Assembly (NCBI RefSeq): GCF_010820555.1
Contig: NZ_JAAIKD010000005.1
Coordinates: 62,001 to 126,000 of the forward strand
Reading direction: 5' to 3'
Origin: Psychroflexus aurantiacus
GTDB lineage: Bacteria; Bacteroidota; Bacteroidia; Flavobacteriales; Flavobacteriaceae
DNA: 64,000 nt
Shown here: positions 35,627-46,177 of the stretch, piece after piece
Numbering within the stretch: the first letter of the stretch is position 1
How the letters are laid out: each line of letters begins with the position of its first letter
The notes under the pieces: model-generated
What the model saw: only the letters and a program-made list of their open reading frames with translations
Databases searched by the model: none
What the model was told of the DNA's origin: nothing
Made by a program: the position numbers and the translations under genes

Positions 35627-36931
35627 TTGAAACAAGAACATATTGTCATCATAGGAAATGGTATTTCAGGGGTGACTTTGGCACGGCATATCCGTAAATT
35701 ATCCGATAAGCGCATCACCTTGATTTCTTCTGAAAGTGAATACTTTTTCTCTCGAACGGCATTGATGTACGTTTATATGGGACACATGAAATGGAATCAT
35801 CTAAAACCCTATGAAGATAGCTTTTGGAAAAAAAACAGGCTGGAATTAAAGCAGGCCCATGTTAAGCATATTGATACTGAACGCAAACAGCTAGAACTGG
35901 ACTCTGGAGAAGATTTTTCCTATGATAAACTGGTGATTGCCTGTGGTTCTAAATATAATAAATTTGGCTGGCCGGGCCAGGATGCTGAAGGTGTCATCGG
36001 ACTTGTAAGCAAGCAGGACCTTGAGGCGCTTGAGGTATACGCGCCAAATAATGAAGTGTGTAAACGCGCAGTCATTGTTGGCGGTGGGTTGATAGGCGTT
36101 GAGCTTGCTGAAATGCTTTCTACTCGAAATATCCCTGTCACTTTCCTGGTTCGTGAAGAGCATTTCTGGAGTAATGTCATACCTGATCAAGAAGCTCAGC
36201 TTTTAGAACGGCATATTAGAGAACATGGCATCGATTTAAGGCTGGACCAAAACCTTGAAGAAATCATAACCGATGAACAGGGGAAGGTAAAAGCCGTCAA
36301 AGTAAAAGAAACCGGAGAAATAATAGACTGTGATCTGGTGGGGCTGACCCCCGGTGTATCTCCGAATATTGAGTTTTTAAAGTCCAGTAAGATTGAATTA
36401 AACCGTGGCGTGTTAGTCAGCCGAATGCTGGAAACCAGCGAACCGGATGTGTATGCCATAGGGGACTGTGCTGAACAGCGTGAGCCTATCGGCAATCGCC
36501 CTGCTGTGGAAGCGGTGTGGTATACTGGCCGGATGATGGGAGAAACCCTGGCACAGACCTTATGCGGAAATCCCATGAACTATAACCCGGGACACTGGTT
36601 CAATTCTGCCAAGTTCTTTGATATCGAATATCAAACTTACGGCTGGGTGTTTCCTGAGCCAAAAGAAGGGCATGCCGATTTCTACTGGGAAGCTGAAGAT
36701 GGTAAAAAATGCATACATATTCATTTTGAAAAGGAATCCAGGATTTTTAAGGGCATCAACACCTTTGGGATTCGGATGCGACACGAAGTATTTGACTACT
36801 GGCTGACCGAAGAAGCGACCGTAGATGAGGTTATTAAGCATCTGAAATCAGCCAATTTTGACCCGGAATTTTTTGAGCGCTATGAAAAGGAGATACTTGA
36901 AGCCTATAAAAAACAGGAAGTTGATGTTTGA
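35627..36931 (+). CDS. FAD/NAD(P)-dependent oxidoreductase
   Basis: A 434-residue pyridine nucleotide-disulfide-type oxidoreductase with FAD-binding GNGISGVTLARHI at the N-terminus, a second Rossmann motif VGGGLIGVELAEM and the AIGDCAE FAD motif. The start is a TTG at 35627: an in-frame stop lies just upstream and the FAD fold begins at residue 6, so no ATG is usable. There is no redox-active CxxxxC. It resembles rubredoxin/nitrite reductase-type flavoproteins. The next gene is a membrane iron-sulfur protein, a likely electron partner. Confidence 0.88.
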   Translation: MKQEHIVIIGNGISGVTLARHIRKLSDKRITLISSESEYFFSRTALMYVYMGHMKWNHLKPYEDSFWKKNRLELKQAHVKHIDTERKQLELDSGEDFSYDKLVIACGSKYNKFGWPGQDAEGVIGLVSKQDLEALEVYAPNNEVCKRAVIVGGGLIGVELAEMLSTRNIPVTFLVREEHFWSNVIPDQEAQLLERHIREHGIDLRLDQNLEEIITDEQGKVKAVKVKETGEIIDCDLVGLTPGVSPNIEFLKSSKIELNRGVLVSRMLETSEPDVYAIGDCAEQREPIGNRPAVEAVWYTGRMMGETLAQTLCGNPMNYNPGHWFNSAKFFDIEYQTYGWVFPEPKEGHADFYWEAEDGKKCIHIHFEKESRIFKGINTFGIRMRHEVFDYWLTEEATVDEVIKHLKSANFDPEFFERYEKEILEAYKKQEVDV

Positions 36932-36944
36932 TTGTCGAAATCAG

Positions 36945-36973
36945 ACCTCACAGGGTTTCAAAACCTGTGAGGT
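36945..36973. repeat. Palindromic repeat ACCTCACAGG...CCTGTGAGGT (copy 2)
   Basis: ACCTCACAGG (36945-36954) and CCTGTGAGGT (36964-36973) are fully complementary around GTTTCAAAA. It is the same element as at 30023. It lies 14 bases after the oxidoreductase stop. Confidence 0.75.
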
Positions 36974-37032
36974 TTAGGCAGGTGTTGTTATTGAAATAAA
37001 AATATAAAAAAACGAGATTCTGCAGGGATTAG

Positions 37033-37048
37033 AAACCTGTGAGGTCTG
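37033..37048. repeat. Half copy of the CTCACAGG palindrome
   Basis: GAAACCTGTGAGGTCT repeats the right half of the element at 36945; the left half, GCAGGGATTA, has decayed. It ends 15 bases before the ATG of the next gene. Confidence 0.5.
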
Positions 37049-37062
37049 CAAATCATAAAAGT

Positions 37063-38652
37063 ATGAGTTTAGACGTGAATATGTCTGTCACAGGAAATAC
37101 CCCGGAAGCTTTAAATGTCCAGCAAAAATTATCTGCTGCACTTGGACTTGCCGGAATTTTTATCATGAGCTTATCGGCTTTTAATGTTGGATTTCAGCCG
37201 CAGGCACTCTGGCTGACTTTAGCGATAGGTCTGGTGGCCATCGGTATTGTCTGGTACACCAGAGCCAGCTATGCAGGTAAAACTGCAGGCATCAAAAACG
37301 ATGGGGTATATTTCAAATCCCTGACCAATCGCGGACTTTGGGCTTACCTTGTAGGGATAGTGTTCACCGGGTTTTATATCGTGCTTTATTTTTACCCGGG
37401 TTTATTAGGTTTAAATAGTGACTCAGCAAATACAGGGATTATTTCGCTTTTCGATCCTTTGAGTCAATTTATGGCCGGAAGACCGGCCAGCCAGTGGTTT
37501 GTTTATGGAACCTTATATACCCTGGCCATTCTTGGATTTGGTTTTAAGTTCCTGTGGAAATATCGGCATAACAGCTACCAGCGTCTGCGGACGTTTTCGG
37601 TGATGTTTTTCCAGTTGGGATTCGCCTTTGTCATTCCCGAGGTGATGGCCAGACTGAATGATGATGATTTTTCTTTGCCTTATTACAACCTGGTCAACAT
37701 CTGGCCTTTGAACTATTACAATTTCGAGCAGTACAGAGTGGATGAATTTATAAGTGCCGGGACGGTGGGCATTGCACTCCTGATTTTTGGCGTGCTCTCC
37801 ATTTTGGTGATTACCCCTATTCTGACTTACAAATACGGTAAACGCTGGTATTGTTCCTGGGTGTGTGGTTGCGGAGGCCTGGCAGAAACGGCCGGGGATC
37901 CGTTTCGCCATTTAAGCGACAAGACACAAAGCGCCTGGAAACTGGAACGCTGGCTCGTGCATTCTGTTTTAGTCTTTGTGGTGGTCATGACCACAGCGGT
38001 AGTATATTCTTATCTGAGTCCCGGTGGATACTGGCTTTCGGGTGGTGCATTTTTGATAAGTGTTGCCGTCTTATTATCAGTCATATTCGGCTGGGCGATG
38101 CTGTTTAAACGCCAGGAATTAAAGAAAGATGCCAGGTACGCTGCCATTGGTTTTTTTGTAGTGATTATGGCGCTCATCGCTTTACACTTTTCTGGGATGA
38201 CCAGTAAAGTCTTTCTTTTTGAAGCTGAGACCTTAAGAGCCTCTTATGGGTTTCTCATTGGAGCGATATTCTCCGGTGTGGTTGGGGTTGGCTTTTACCC
38301 GATTTTCGGAAACCGTGTATGGTGCAGATTTGGCTGTCCCATGGCCGCTGTATTAGGATTTCAGCAGCGTTTATTTTCAAAGTTTAGAATCACGACCAAC
38401 GGCGGACAATGTATTTCCTGCGGAAACTGTTCCACCTATTGTGAAATGGGTATCGATGTGAGAGCCTACGCTCAAAAAGGCGAAAACATCGTCAGGTCCT
38501 CCTGCGTGGGTTGTGGGATCTGTGCTTCGGTGTGTCCGCGAGGCGTTTTAAAACTTGAAAATGATACGCCCAAAGGCAGAATCAATTCTAAAGACATCCT
38601 CTTAGGAAACGATGTGGACCTGATGGATCTGGTGAATCAGAATAAAAAGTAA
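37063..38652 (+). CDS. NapH/NosR-like membrane protein with two 4Fe-4S clusters
   Basis: A 529-residue membrane protein with roughly ten helices. I use the ATG at 37063; a GTG 24 bases earlier falls in a repeat. It has the polyferredoxin-type Cys motifs YCSWVCGCGGL and WCRFGCPMA of the NapH/NosR/CcoG class, then two ferredoxin motifs, CISCGNCSTYCEMG and CVGCGICASVCPRG. Such proteins pass electrons from quinol or flavoprotein across or into the membrane. Its neighbour is a flavoprotein, so the pair could be a redox module. The partner and acceptor are unknown. Confidence 0.88.
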   Translation: MSLDVNMSVTGNTPEALNVQQKLSAALGLAGIFIMSLSAFNVGFQPQALWLTLAIGLVAIGIVWYTRASYAGKTAGIKNDGVYFKSLTNRGLWAYLVGIVFTGFYIVLYFYPGLLGLNSDSANTGIISLFDPLSQFMAGRPASQWFVYGTLYTLAILGFGFKFLWKYRHNSYQRLRTFSVMFFQLGFAFVIPEVMARLNDDDFSLPYYNLVNIWPLNYYNFEQYRVDEFISAGTVGIALLIFGVLSILVITPILTYKYGKRWYCSWVCGCGGLAETAGDPFRHLSDKTQSAWKLERWLVHSVLVFVVVMTTAVVYSYLSPGGYWLSGGAFLISVAVLLSVIFGWAMLFKRQELKKDARYAAIGFFVVIMALIALHFSGMTSKVFLFEAETLRASYGFLIGAIFSGVVGVGFYPIFGNRVWCRFGCPMAAVLGFQQRLFSKFRITTNGGQCISCGNCSTYCEMGIDVRAYAQKGENIVRSSCVGCGICASVCPRGVLKLENDTPKGRINSKDILLGNDVDLMDLVNQNKK

Positions 38653-38680
38653 GAAGGGTTTTAGCCGTGACGTAACCACC

Positions 38681-38721
38681 TGCAAACGCATCCTCAAAAT
38701 GATTTTAAGGATGCGTTTGCA
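38681..38721. repeat. Inverted repeat with 14-base perfect arms
   Basis: TGCAAACGCATCCT (38681-38694) and AGGATGCGTTTGCA (38708-38721) are exactly complementary, with a 13-base loop. It lies about 30 bases after the NapH-like gene and could stop transcription, but no T run follows. Confidence 0.55.
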
Positions 38722-38791
38722 ACATCTGCTGTTTAGTTAATCAACAGGTAATGGAAGGACTTGGAACGATAGAGTACAAGGATAATGTTGA

Positions 38792-39141
38792 CTAAAAATA
38801 AACCACTGGCGACAGGATTGGTCATATCAAAACCAGGACAATAAAAAAATTCTAAAAACTGAAGACGGCCAGGAAATTGTGCTGGCCGACGAAAAAGGCT
38901 ATAACACCTGCACCAGAGTAGAGGACAGTAAGTGTAAAGCCGCTCAGGACTGGTGGACCAAACACACAGGTACTGGGCTGATGTCCGCGCAGAATGGCAA
39001 TCTGTTTTTGAAAATAAAGAGGATATCAGCATGCTTAAAAGCATAGACGATAAGCCTTTGTTTATGCATATGTTTGAATTGCAGGACCAGGAATACACCA
39101 GTCAAAAAATCGAAGCCCAAATCGATGCTTTCCTAAAATAA
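38792..39141 (+). pseudogene. Decayed gene, possibly DUF6607
   Basis: There is no intact gene here, but two frames carry clear coding character. Frame one (from 38792) gives KINHWRQDWSYQNQDNKK, then TEDGQEIVLADEKGYN and AAQDWWTKH; frame two takes over near 38955 with RYWADVRAEWQSVF and runs to a stop at 39141. The elements HWRQDW, a later QDN, and WADVRAEW occur in that order, further apart, in what I remember of DUF6607 proteins. So this looks like the end of such a gene with a large internal deletion and one frameshift. Upstream parts are missing. Confidence 0.55.
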
Positions 39142-39431
39142 TCTGGTGAGCCTTTAAAGAACTGGAAAAACAGCCTTGAATAAGCTAGTTTTATTTCGGT
39201 TCAGAACATATCATACATGGCATTTCATGCTTTGATAAAAAAGCCTACTCCTGCCGAGAGGGCCATTTGTGTTTATAAAGAAAACTTAAAAAATTTTAGA
39301 AATATTTAATATTTGCTTAGTTTTAAAGCTAGCAAATTGAAAAATCAACTTTTTTTATATACAAATCAGATTAATAGATAAATATTATATTTAATTACCA
39401 ATTAAATATATTTTCTTTATAGTCAAATTAA

Positions 39432-41693
<2,262 letters not shown>

Positions 41694-41720
41694 ATTTTAT
41701 TGATTGAGAATTGAGTTGAA

Positions 41721-41749
41721 GGGGATTTGGAAACAAATCCCCTTTTTTT
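41721..41749 (+). terminator. Rho-independent terminator of katG
   Basis: GGGGATTTG (41721-41729) and CAAATCCCC (41734-41742) form a perfect nine-pair stem on a GAAA loop, followed by seven T residues. It is 28 bases after the katG stop. Confidence 0.95.
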
Positions 41750-42111
41750 AGGCCTTCACCGGAATGCTTTTAAAAAAGGCTTATTTTGAATCTGCCTGCG
41801 TTACCCTGAAGCTGGGCGATACATTTCTTAAGGCCTTGAGGCAACTTCCTTATCCAGTCTGCTGAGGAAGTCCGCCTGAAGGGGAGAAGGTCAACTGAAG
41901 CAGAGAGAAACGATTGAAAGGCTTACGAAAGCTTATTTTTATACTCAACCGTTTCTATTTGCATTTAAAAGTGTATGTTTATAAGCCATAAATGCGATGG
42001 CGTGAACTAAAACCTGGTTCCATATTGGTTTATCCCTTAGGATTACCTTATAAAGGCGTCGTTTTATAAATATATAACGTGTTGTAAAGCATATAAAATA
42101 AAATACAAATA
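41750..42111. other. Intergenic region between katG and the AT-rich island
   Basis: About 360 bases with no gene I can support. A hairpin (ACTTCCT with AGGAAGT, near 41845-41873) is present, and the last 45 bases hold the left inverted repeat of the first module (42071-42093). The part near 41760-41900 is less AT-rich than what follows and may be degraded coding sequence. Confidence 0.4.
42071..42093. repeat. Left inverted repeat of module 1
   Basis: TATATAACGTGTTGTAAAGC (42071-42090) matches, in reverse complement, the bases from 43631 to about 43650 downstream of module 1: GTGTTGTAAAGC (42079-42090) is the exact complement of GCTTTACAACAC (43631-43642), and the TATATA part is retained. Confidence 0.65.
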
Positions 42112-42495
42112 ATGAATTGGAAAGAAGACTTGCCAGAACAATGCCCGCCAGAAAAAGCATTTGAACCAAATGATTTTAAAGTATTCAGACTTGCTACAAA
42201 TAAAAATATTGACGAATCGGATTTTCAGTCACAACGTGCTTTAAAACCAAAAGCAAAATTTAAGGGTGTGGATGAATGCATTGCTCGGTCTATTTCTGTT
42301 TTTGATGAAATAAATAAGTGCTTGAACATGGCCAAGCTTCCATTATACAAAAATAAGTGGAAGGCTGTTTTAGAAATTGAACTCAACGAAAGTGACGGGT
42401 TGGCTTTAAAGACCTTTAAGGACCCTTGTCACTATTCTTGGTGGAGAAGTACTACCTTTGACATTAATAATTCTATATTGAAGACCATTGAATAG
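42112..42495 (+). CDS. Small protein of unknown function, module 1
   Basis: A 127-residue soluble protein without signal or membrane segment, starting MNWKEDLPEQCPPEKAFEPN. It contains SQRALKPKAKFKGVDEC, ARSISVF and, near the end, PCHYSWWRS. I believe proteins with this layout (an opening E-D-L-P, later ARGLSVF-like, then a Trp pair) are scattered across Bacteroidota as orphan pairs, but I know no name or function. The next gene starts within it (eight-base overlap), so the two are a unit. The base composition is more AT-rich than katG. Confidence 0.65.
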   Translation: MNWKEDLPEQCPPEKAFEPNDFKVFRLATNKNIDESDFQSQRALKPKAKFKGVDECIARSISVFDEINKCLNMAKLPLYKNKWKAVLEIELNESDGLALKTFKDPCHYSWWRSTTFDINNSILKTIE

Positions 42496-43627
42496 AGTCT
42501 TAAACATATCGCAAATATTAGTCTATTACGACTTTCCTCACATTTTTACAGCAAGTGACGTAGTTGGTACAGATTACTTATGCATGCTCACTTCGTACGA
42601 AGAAGATGAAGCTATGTTCTTGGCTGTTCAAATATCCAAAAATAGATTGATAAGCTTCTTAAATGGTAGTTTAGACTTAAGAGACGTTTTTGAAAACCCC
42701 GAAATTAAGCAGTGGTTTACCTTTAGTTCAATTGAAGATGATGTCATTGCTGTCGCTTTGGATGTAGATGCTTTACCTAAAGATTACTTACCCGATGCGG
42801 GGTTTGTATTTAAAAATCACGATAAGACTGACGATATTATAGTCAATGAATCAATTGAGTATTCTAATGCTATTGTTCATTTAGCTATTTCAGATGAACA
42901 AGATAACTACAGTATTGAAGCAGACGATTTGGGTGACATTATGAAGCTTTACCAAGTAATTCTTGAAAACACATATAAAAAGGAACTTTTAAATAAAAAA
43001 GTAAAAGACAAAAAGGCTTTTTACGCACCACAAAACTATAAATTAAGGGCTTTTGCTTCATCTTACAGCTCATTTAATGTACATCTTTATTCTACATCTC
43101 AGACTGATATGTTTGGAAATGCAGTCATTCAGTTAGGTTTGGAAAAGCTAAATGCAATAATTTCAGACTTTGATAATGAAGACAACTATTTAGAAATTTT
43201 GAGAACAGTAAAAGGACACTCTGTTAGTACTCTTAAAAAATTAGTAAAAAGAATTATTGATGACAACTTAATAGTAAAACATAAGTGGTATTCTCCAAAT
43301 CAAGAAAAAGTGCATTTTACTAGCATTGATAGTGTTCGAGCACAAAAAATTTATGAAGTCTTAAATGCATCCGAAGAACTTGCTGAAGAAGTGAAAGAAT
43401 TTATTGGACATTTAGTCCAAATTGATGTAGATAAAGGAACTTGGAGAGTATTTAATATTGAAGATGAAACCGAGTATCCAGGTGAAAGTAATCCCGCCCT
43501 TTTGCAAGGACTTACAGTAGAGACCGTAAATTATAAACTGATTTGTACAGAAATAATAGAAGCAATGAAAGTTTCAGAAAAGGAAAAAGTTAAATACATT
43601 CTTAACTCAATAGAAGAAATAGGATAA
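42488..43627 (+). CDS. DUF6575-like protein of unknown function, module 1
   Basis: A 379-residue cytoplasmic protein. The start is a TTG at 42488, overlapping the previous gene by eight bases; the next Met is over thirty residues on and would cut into VYYDFPHIFTASD and DYLCMLTSYEEDEAMFLAV. This opening resembles what I recall as DUF6575. The middle (about 180-280) and the C-terminus (VDVDKGTWRVFNIEDETEYPG-like) show no catalytic motif that I recognise. Overlap and shared context with the small gene before suggest a two-protein system. Confidence 0.7.
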   Translation: MNRVLNISQILVYYDFPHIFTASDVVGTDYLCMLTSYEEDEAMFLAVQISKNRLISFLNGSLDLRDVFENPEIKQWFTFSSIEDDVIAVALDVDALPKDYLPDAGFVFKNHDKTDDIIVNESIEYSNAIVHLAISDEQDNYSIEADDLGDIMKLYQVILENTYKKELLNKKVKDKKAFYAPQNYKLRAFASSYSSFNVHLYSTSQTDMFGNAVIQLGLEKLNAIISDFDNEDNYLEILRTVKGHSVSTLKKLVKRIIDDNLIVKHKWYSPNQEKVHFTSIDSVRAQKIYEVLNASEELAEEVKEFIGHLVQIDVDKGTWRVFNIEDETEYPGESNPALLQGLTVETVNYKLICTEIIEAMKVSEKEKVKYILNSIEEIG

Positions 43628-43630
43628 TAC

Positions 43631-43766
43631 GCTTTACAACACTACATATAGCTTATGGCAGGTGAAGCCGTAAAGGTAAAATTTGTACTTTTAATTAACT
43701 TTGATGGAGGCAGACAAAGCAGTGCTACGAAATCTGCCACAAAGCTATATGCTTAATGTTGTGGGC
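43631..43766. repeat. Long imperfect palindrome between module 1 and module 2
   Basis: The left arm (43636-43661) and the right arm (43734-43764) are complementary over most of their length: CATATAGCTT against AAGCTATATG, GGCAG against CTGCC, ACAACA against TGTTGT. The 72-base centre is unpaired or weakly structured. The same bases also serve as the right inverted repeat of module 1 (43631-43642) and the left repeat of module 2 (43758-43766). The shape recalls integron attC sites, but the RYYYAAC/GTTRRRY core is not found. Confidence 0.7.
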
Positions 43767-43785
43767 AATTTAAAAAAACCAGTAA

Positions 43786-45939
43786 ATGCATACAGATTTA
43801 CCATTAAAAGAAAATTCAACCGATAAATTAGGAAGGCATCCTTTTGCATATGAAATAGCATCTGGTTTGGTTAAATCTTTTAAAGACAATAATGAAAGTA
43901 TTGTACTTGGCATTAATGGAACTTGGGGTTCTGGAAAATCAACGTTGCTGAATTTTATTATTAATGAAGTTGAAGATATCTCTACAAGTATAAATCAAGA
44001 AATTATTGTTTTAAGGTTTAATCCTTGGATGTTTTCTGGACAAAAGGAATTACAAAATGTATTCTTAAGAGAGTTAATTCTAAAATTAAAAAACAACTCT
44101 GAAAAACTAAAAAATGCTTCAAAGAAAATAGCTGAATTTTTAGAATACTTGAATTGGGTTAATTACGTACATTCTGGAGCTGGAGAGGCACTCAAATCAT
44201 TAAAAAACATTTTTAAAAAAGCAGGGAAAGAAAAAGAACTTTCCGAACTGAAAAAGGAAATTGATAACATTTTAATTGAATCAAAAGTAAAATTATATAT
44301 TACTATTGATGATATTGACAGGTTAACACCAAATGAAATAACTGATATTTTTCAATTAATTAAATTAAACGGGAATTTCGCGAATACGATTTTTATTTTA
44401 GCTTATGACCAAAATGTAGTTCAGACTGCATTAGAAAATCAATTCGGCGAAAATGGAAAAAAATATATTGAAAAAATTGTTCAAGTAGATTACACATTAC
44501 CTTCAATTTCCAAAGAAGATATTTCAAGATTGTTCATAGATAATTTAAATATACTTTTTAATGAAGATGAGATAATTGATAAAATCAAAGAATTAAATGA
44601 ATCCATTAAAAGTGAACCGTTTATCAACTTTTTTTCTTCATTAAGAGATATATACAGGTTTAATAATAGTATAAAGTTACGTTTGCCTTCAATAGTGAAT
44701 GAATTGAACATCTTGGATTTTTTATTAATTGAGTCTTTAAGAGTATTTGACCAAAAAGCTTACAAGTTTATCATAGATAACAAAGAAAGTTTAGTATACA
44801 AAAGTGATAACAACATCAATAATTTTAACTTTCGCTCTAACAATAATGAGCAATCTACCGATGCTTTTATTGAAAGTATAGATTTTAATGATTTAATTAA
44901 ACAAATATTAAAAAGGTTATTTATAGTTGACTCTTCATATAGCTTCAATTCAAATACACCTGATGACTTAATTAGAGGTAAAAGAGTTGCAAACGAAAGT
45001 TATTTCAATAGATATTTTAATCTTCAATTGTCAAATTTTGACATTCAAGAATATGTTTTTGAAAGCTTCATAAATGAAAATTCAGCCGAAGAAAATGAAG
45101 ATATTTTAAAAAATGTTCAAGAAAAAGGACAATTATTTCAATTCCTAAATTGGGTTAAAATAAAAAGCAAAGGCTGTGATGAATATAGGCAACAAAAAAT
45201 CATTGAATCTATTTTAATTTATTCAAAAAACTTACCACATAAAAAGGGTATGTTTTGGGGTATAGGATCTGATTTAACTACAGTATTACATTATGCTTCT
45301 GATATGTTATATGATATTAACGATATTGAAGTTCGAAGAAAACTTATTCTCTCACATTTAGAAAGTAATGTAAGTTTTGCTTCATTCTATTTGGGCGATA
45401 GAATATTATATGCGAACGAACAATCAGAAAATGGTAAGTTATATTCAAGTAACGAATGGTATTATCTTTTCAAATTCGAAAAAGAGAGTGACTTGGAATT
45501 TATCGAAAAAATTCTGTCTAAAAGAAACTCAATTGCAAAAGACCTTTTTGATAATATTTTAATTAAAAACGAATTTTTAGCCGAAGATGAAATTGGATTA
45601 ATATTAGATACTGTCTATAAAAATTATAATGAACATTACGAGGCAAATTTTGATAAACTAATTGAGAACGACCACGATTTAGTTAAGTATGTTTGGTTAT
45701 CTATTAAACGTAGCTGGATGACTTCTAACAGTAAAGTCGGATATCAACTTGCCGAATATCAACTTTATCCTGAATTAGATAAGGAAGCTATAAAAAGCAG
45801 GTTCGACAGTCTTAATTCAGCTGATTTTGATGAAAATGAGAATAAGATAATATCTCTATTTAAAAAAGCTTACGATGATGGATTTGAAGAAAAAAAGTAC
45901 TACGATATAGAAACACTTGAAGAAATGGGAAAATGGTAA
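43786..45939 (+). CDS. KAP-family P-loop NTPase, module 2
   Basis: A 717-residue KAP NTPase. Walker A is GTWGSGKST (45-53), followed by the family's RFNPWMFSGQ (78-86), and Walker B is ITIDDIDRL (172-180) with Asp175, Asp176 and Asp178. The sensor region ILAYDQNVVQTAL and the winged part after it are also visible. There are no obvious membrane helices between Walker A and B, unlike many KAP proteins, and the C-terminal half (about 350-717) is long, helical and of unknown type. KAP NTPases include PifA, which excludes phage T7. The isolation of the gene between inverted repeats suggests mobile defence cargo. Confidence 0.85.
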   Translation: MHTDLPLKENSTDKLGRHPFAYEIASGLVKSFKDNNESIVLGINGTWGSGKSTLLNFIINEVEDISTSINQEIIVLRFNPWMFSGQKELQNVFLRELILKLKNNSEKLKNASKKIAEFLEYLNWVNYVHSGAGEALKSLKNIFKKAGKEKELSELKKEIDNILIESKVKLYITIDDIDRLTPNEITDIFQLIKLNGNFANTIFILAYDQNVVQTALENQFGENGKKYIEKIVQVDYTLPSISKEDISRLFIDNLNILFNEDEIIDKIKELNESIKSEPFINFFSSLRDIYRFNNSIKLRLPSIVNELNILDFLLIESLRVFDQKAYKFIIDNKESLVYKSDNNINNFNFRSNNNEQSTDAFIESIDFNDLIKQILKRLFIVDSSYSFNSNTPDDLIRGKRVANESYFNRYFNLQLSNFDIQEYVFESFINENSAEENEDILKNVQEKGQLFQFLNWVKIKSKGCDEYRQQKIIESILIYSKNLPHKKGMFWGIGSDLTTVLHYASDMLYDINDIEVRRKLILSHLESNVSFASFYLGDRILYANEQSENGKLYSSNEWYYLFKFEKESDLEFIEKILSKRNSIAKDLFDNILIKNEFLAEDEIGLILDTVYKNYNEHYEANFDKLIENDHDLVKYVWLSIKRSWMTSNSKVGYQLAEYQLYPELDKEAIKSRFDSLNSADFDENENKIISLFKKAYDDGFEEKKYYDIETLEEMGKW

Positions 45940-45944
45940 AAAAA

Positions 45945-46115
45945 CTGCCCACAACAATGTATACAGCTCAATTCTAAGCATTTGATTAATCGAAAGTTCA
46001 GGCATATTTGCAAAGTCGCCAAATTTTTAAATTTGACAATTTCCAATAAAAAAGATAAATAGTAAAATTTAAAAATTCGGCTTGTGTTAATCCGAAAAGT
46101 AACGCATATAACTGC
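45945..46115. repeat. Right inverted repeat of module 2 and structured tail
   Basis: GCCCACAAC (45947-45955) is the complement of GTTGTGGGC (43758-43766), and GTATACAGCT just after matches AGCTATAT with small changes, so it closes module 2. The next 150 bases hold CAAATTTTTAAATTTG and then GCATATAACTGCCC near 46104. I recall near-identical bases (TTTGCAAAGTCGCCAAAT, and AAAAAAGATAAATAGTAAAA) in unrelated Bacteroidota intergenic regions, so this is probably a dispersed element. Confidence 0.6.
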
Positions 46116-46177
46116 CCTACTTTTCATATCCAAAACGTTTCAGATAAAAACAAGATATTGACTTTAAATGAATAAAC

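Noticed and set aside
37039-37062. GTG start for the NapH-like protein.
   Set aside because: The extra codons lie in a decayed intergenic repeat; the ATG at 37063 is preferable.
38733-39098. Minus-strand frame in the gap before katG.
   Set aside because: It has no signal or domain and is opposite the better supported decayed gene on the plus strand.
41800-41930. GAGGAAGTCC followed by GCAGAGAGAAAC resembles parts of RNase P RNA.
   Set aside because: The region is far shorter than a complete RNase P RNA, lacks the rest of the conserved core, and the GAGGAAGT is explained by a local hairpin with ACTTCCT.
43631-43766. Integron attC site.
   Set aside because: The palindromic shape fits, but no RYYYAAC or GTTRRRY core was found and no integron integrase is in the window, so it is reported only as a cassette-like palindrome.
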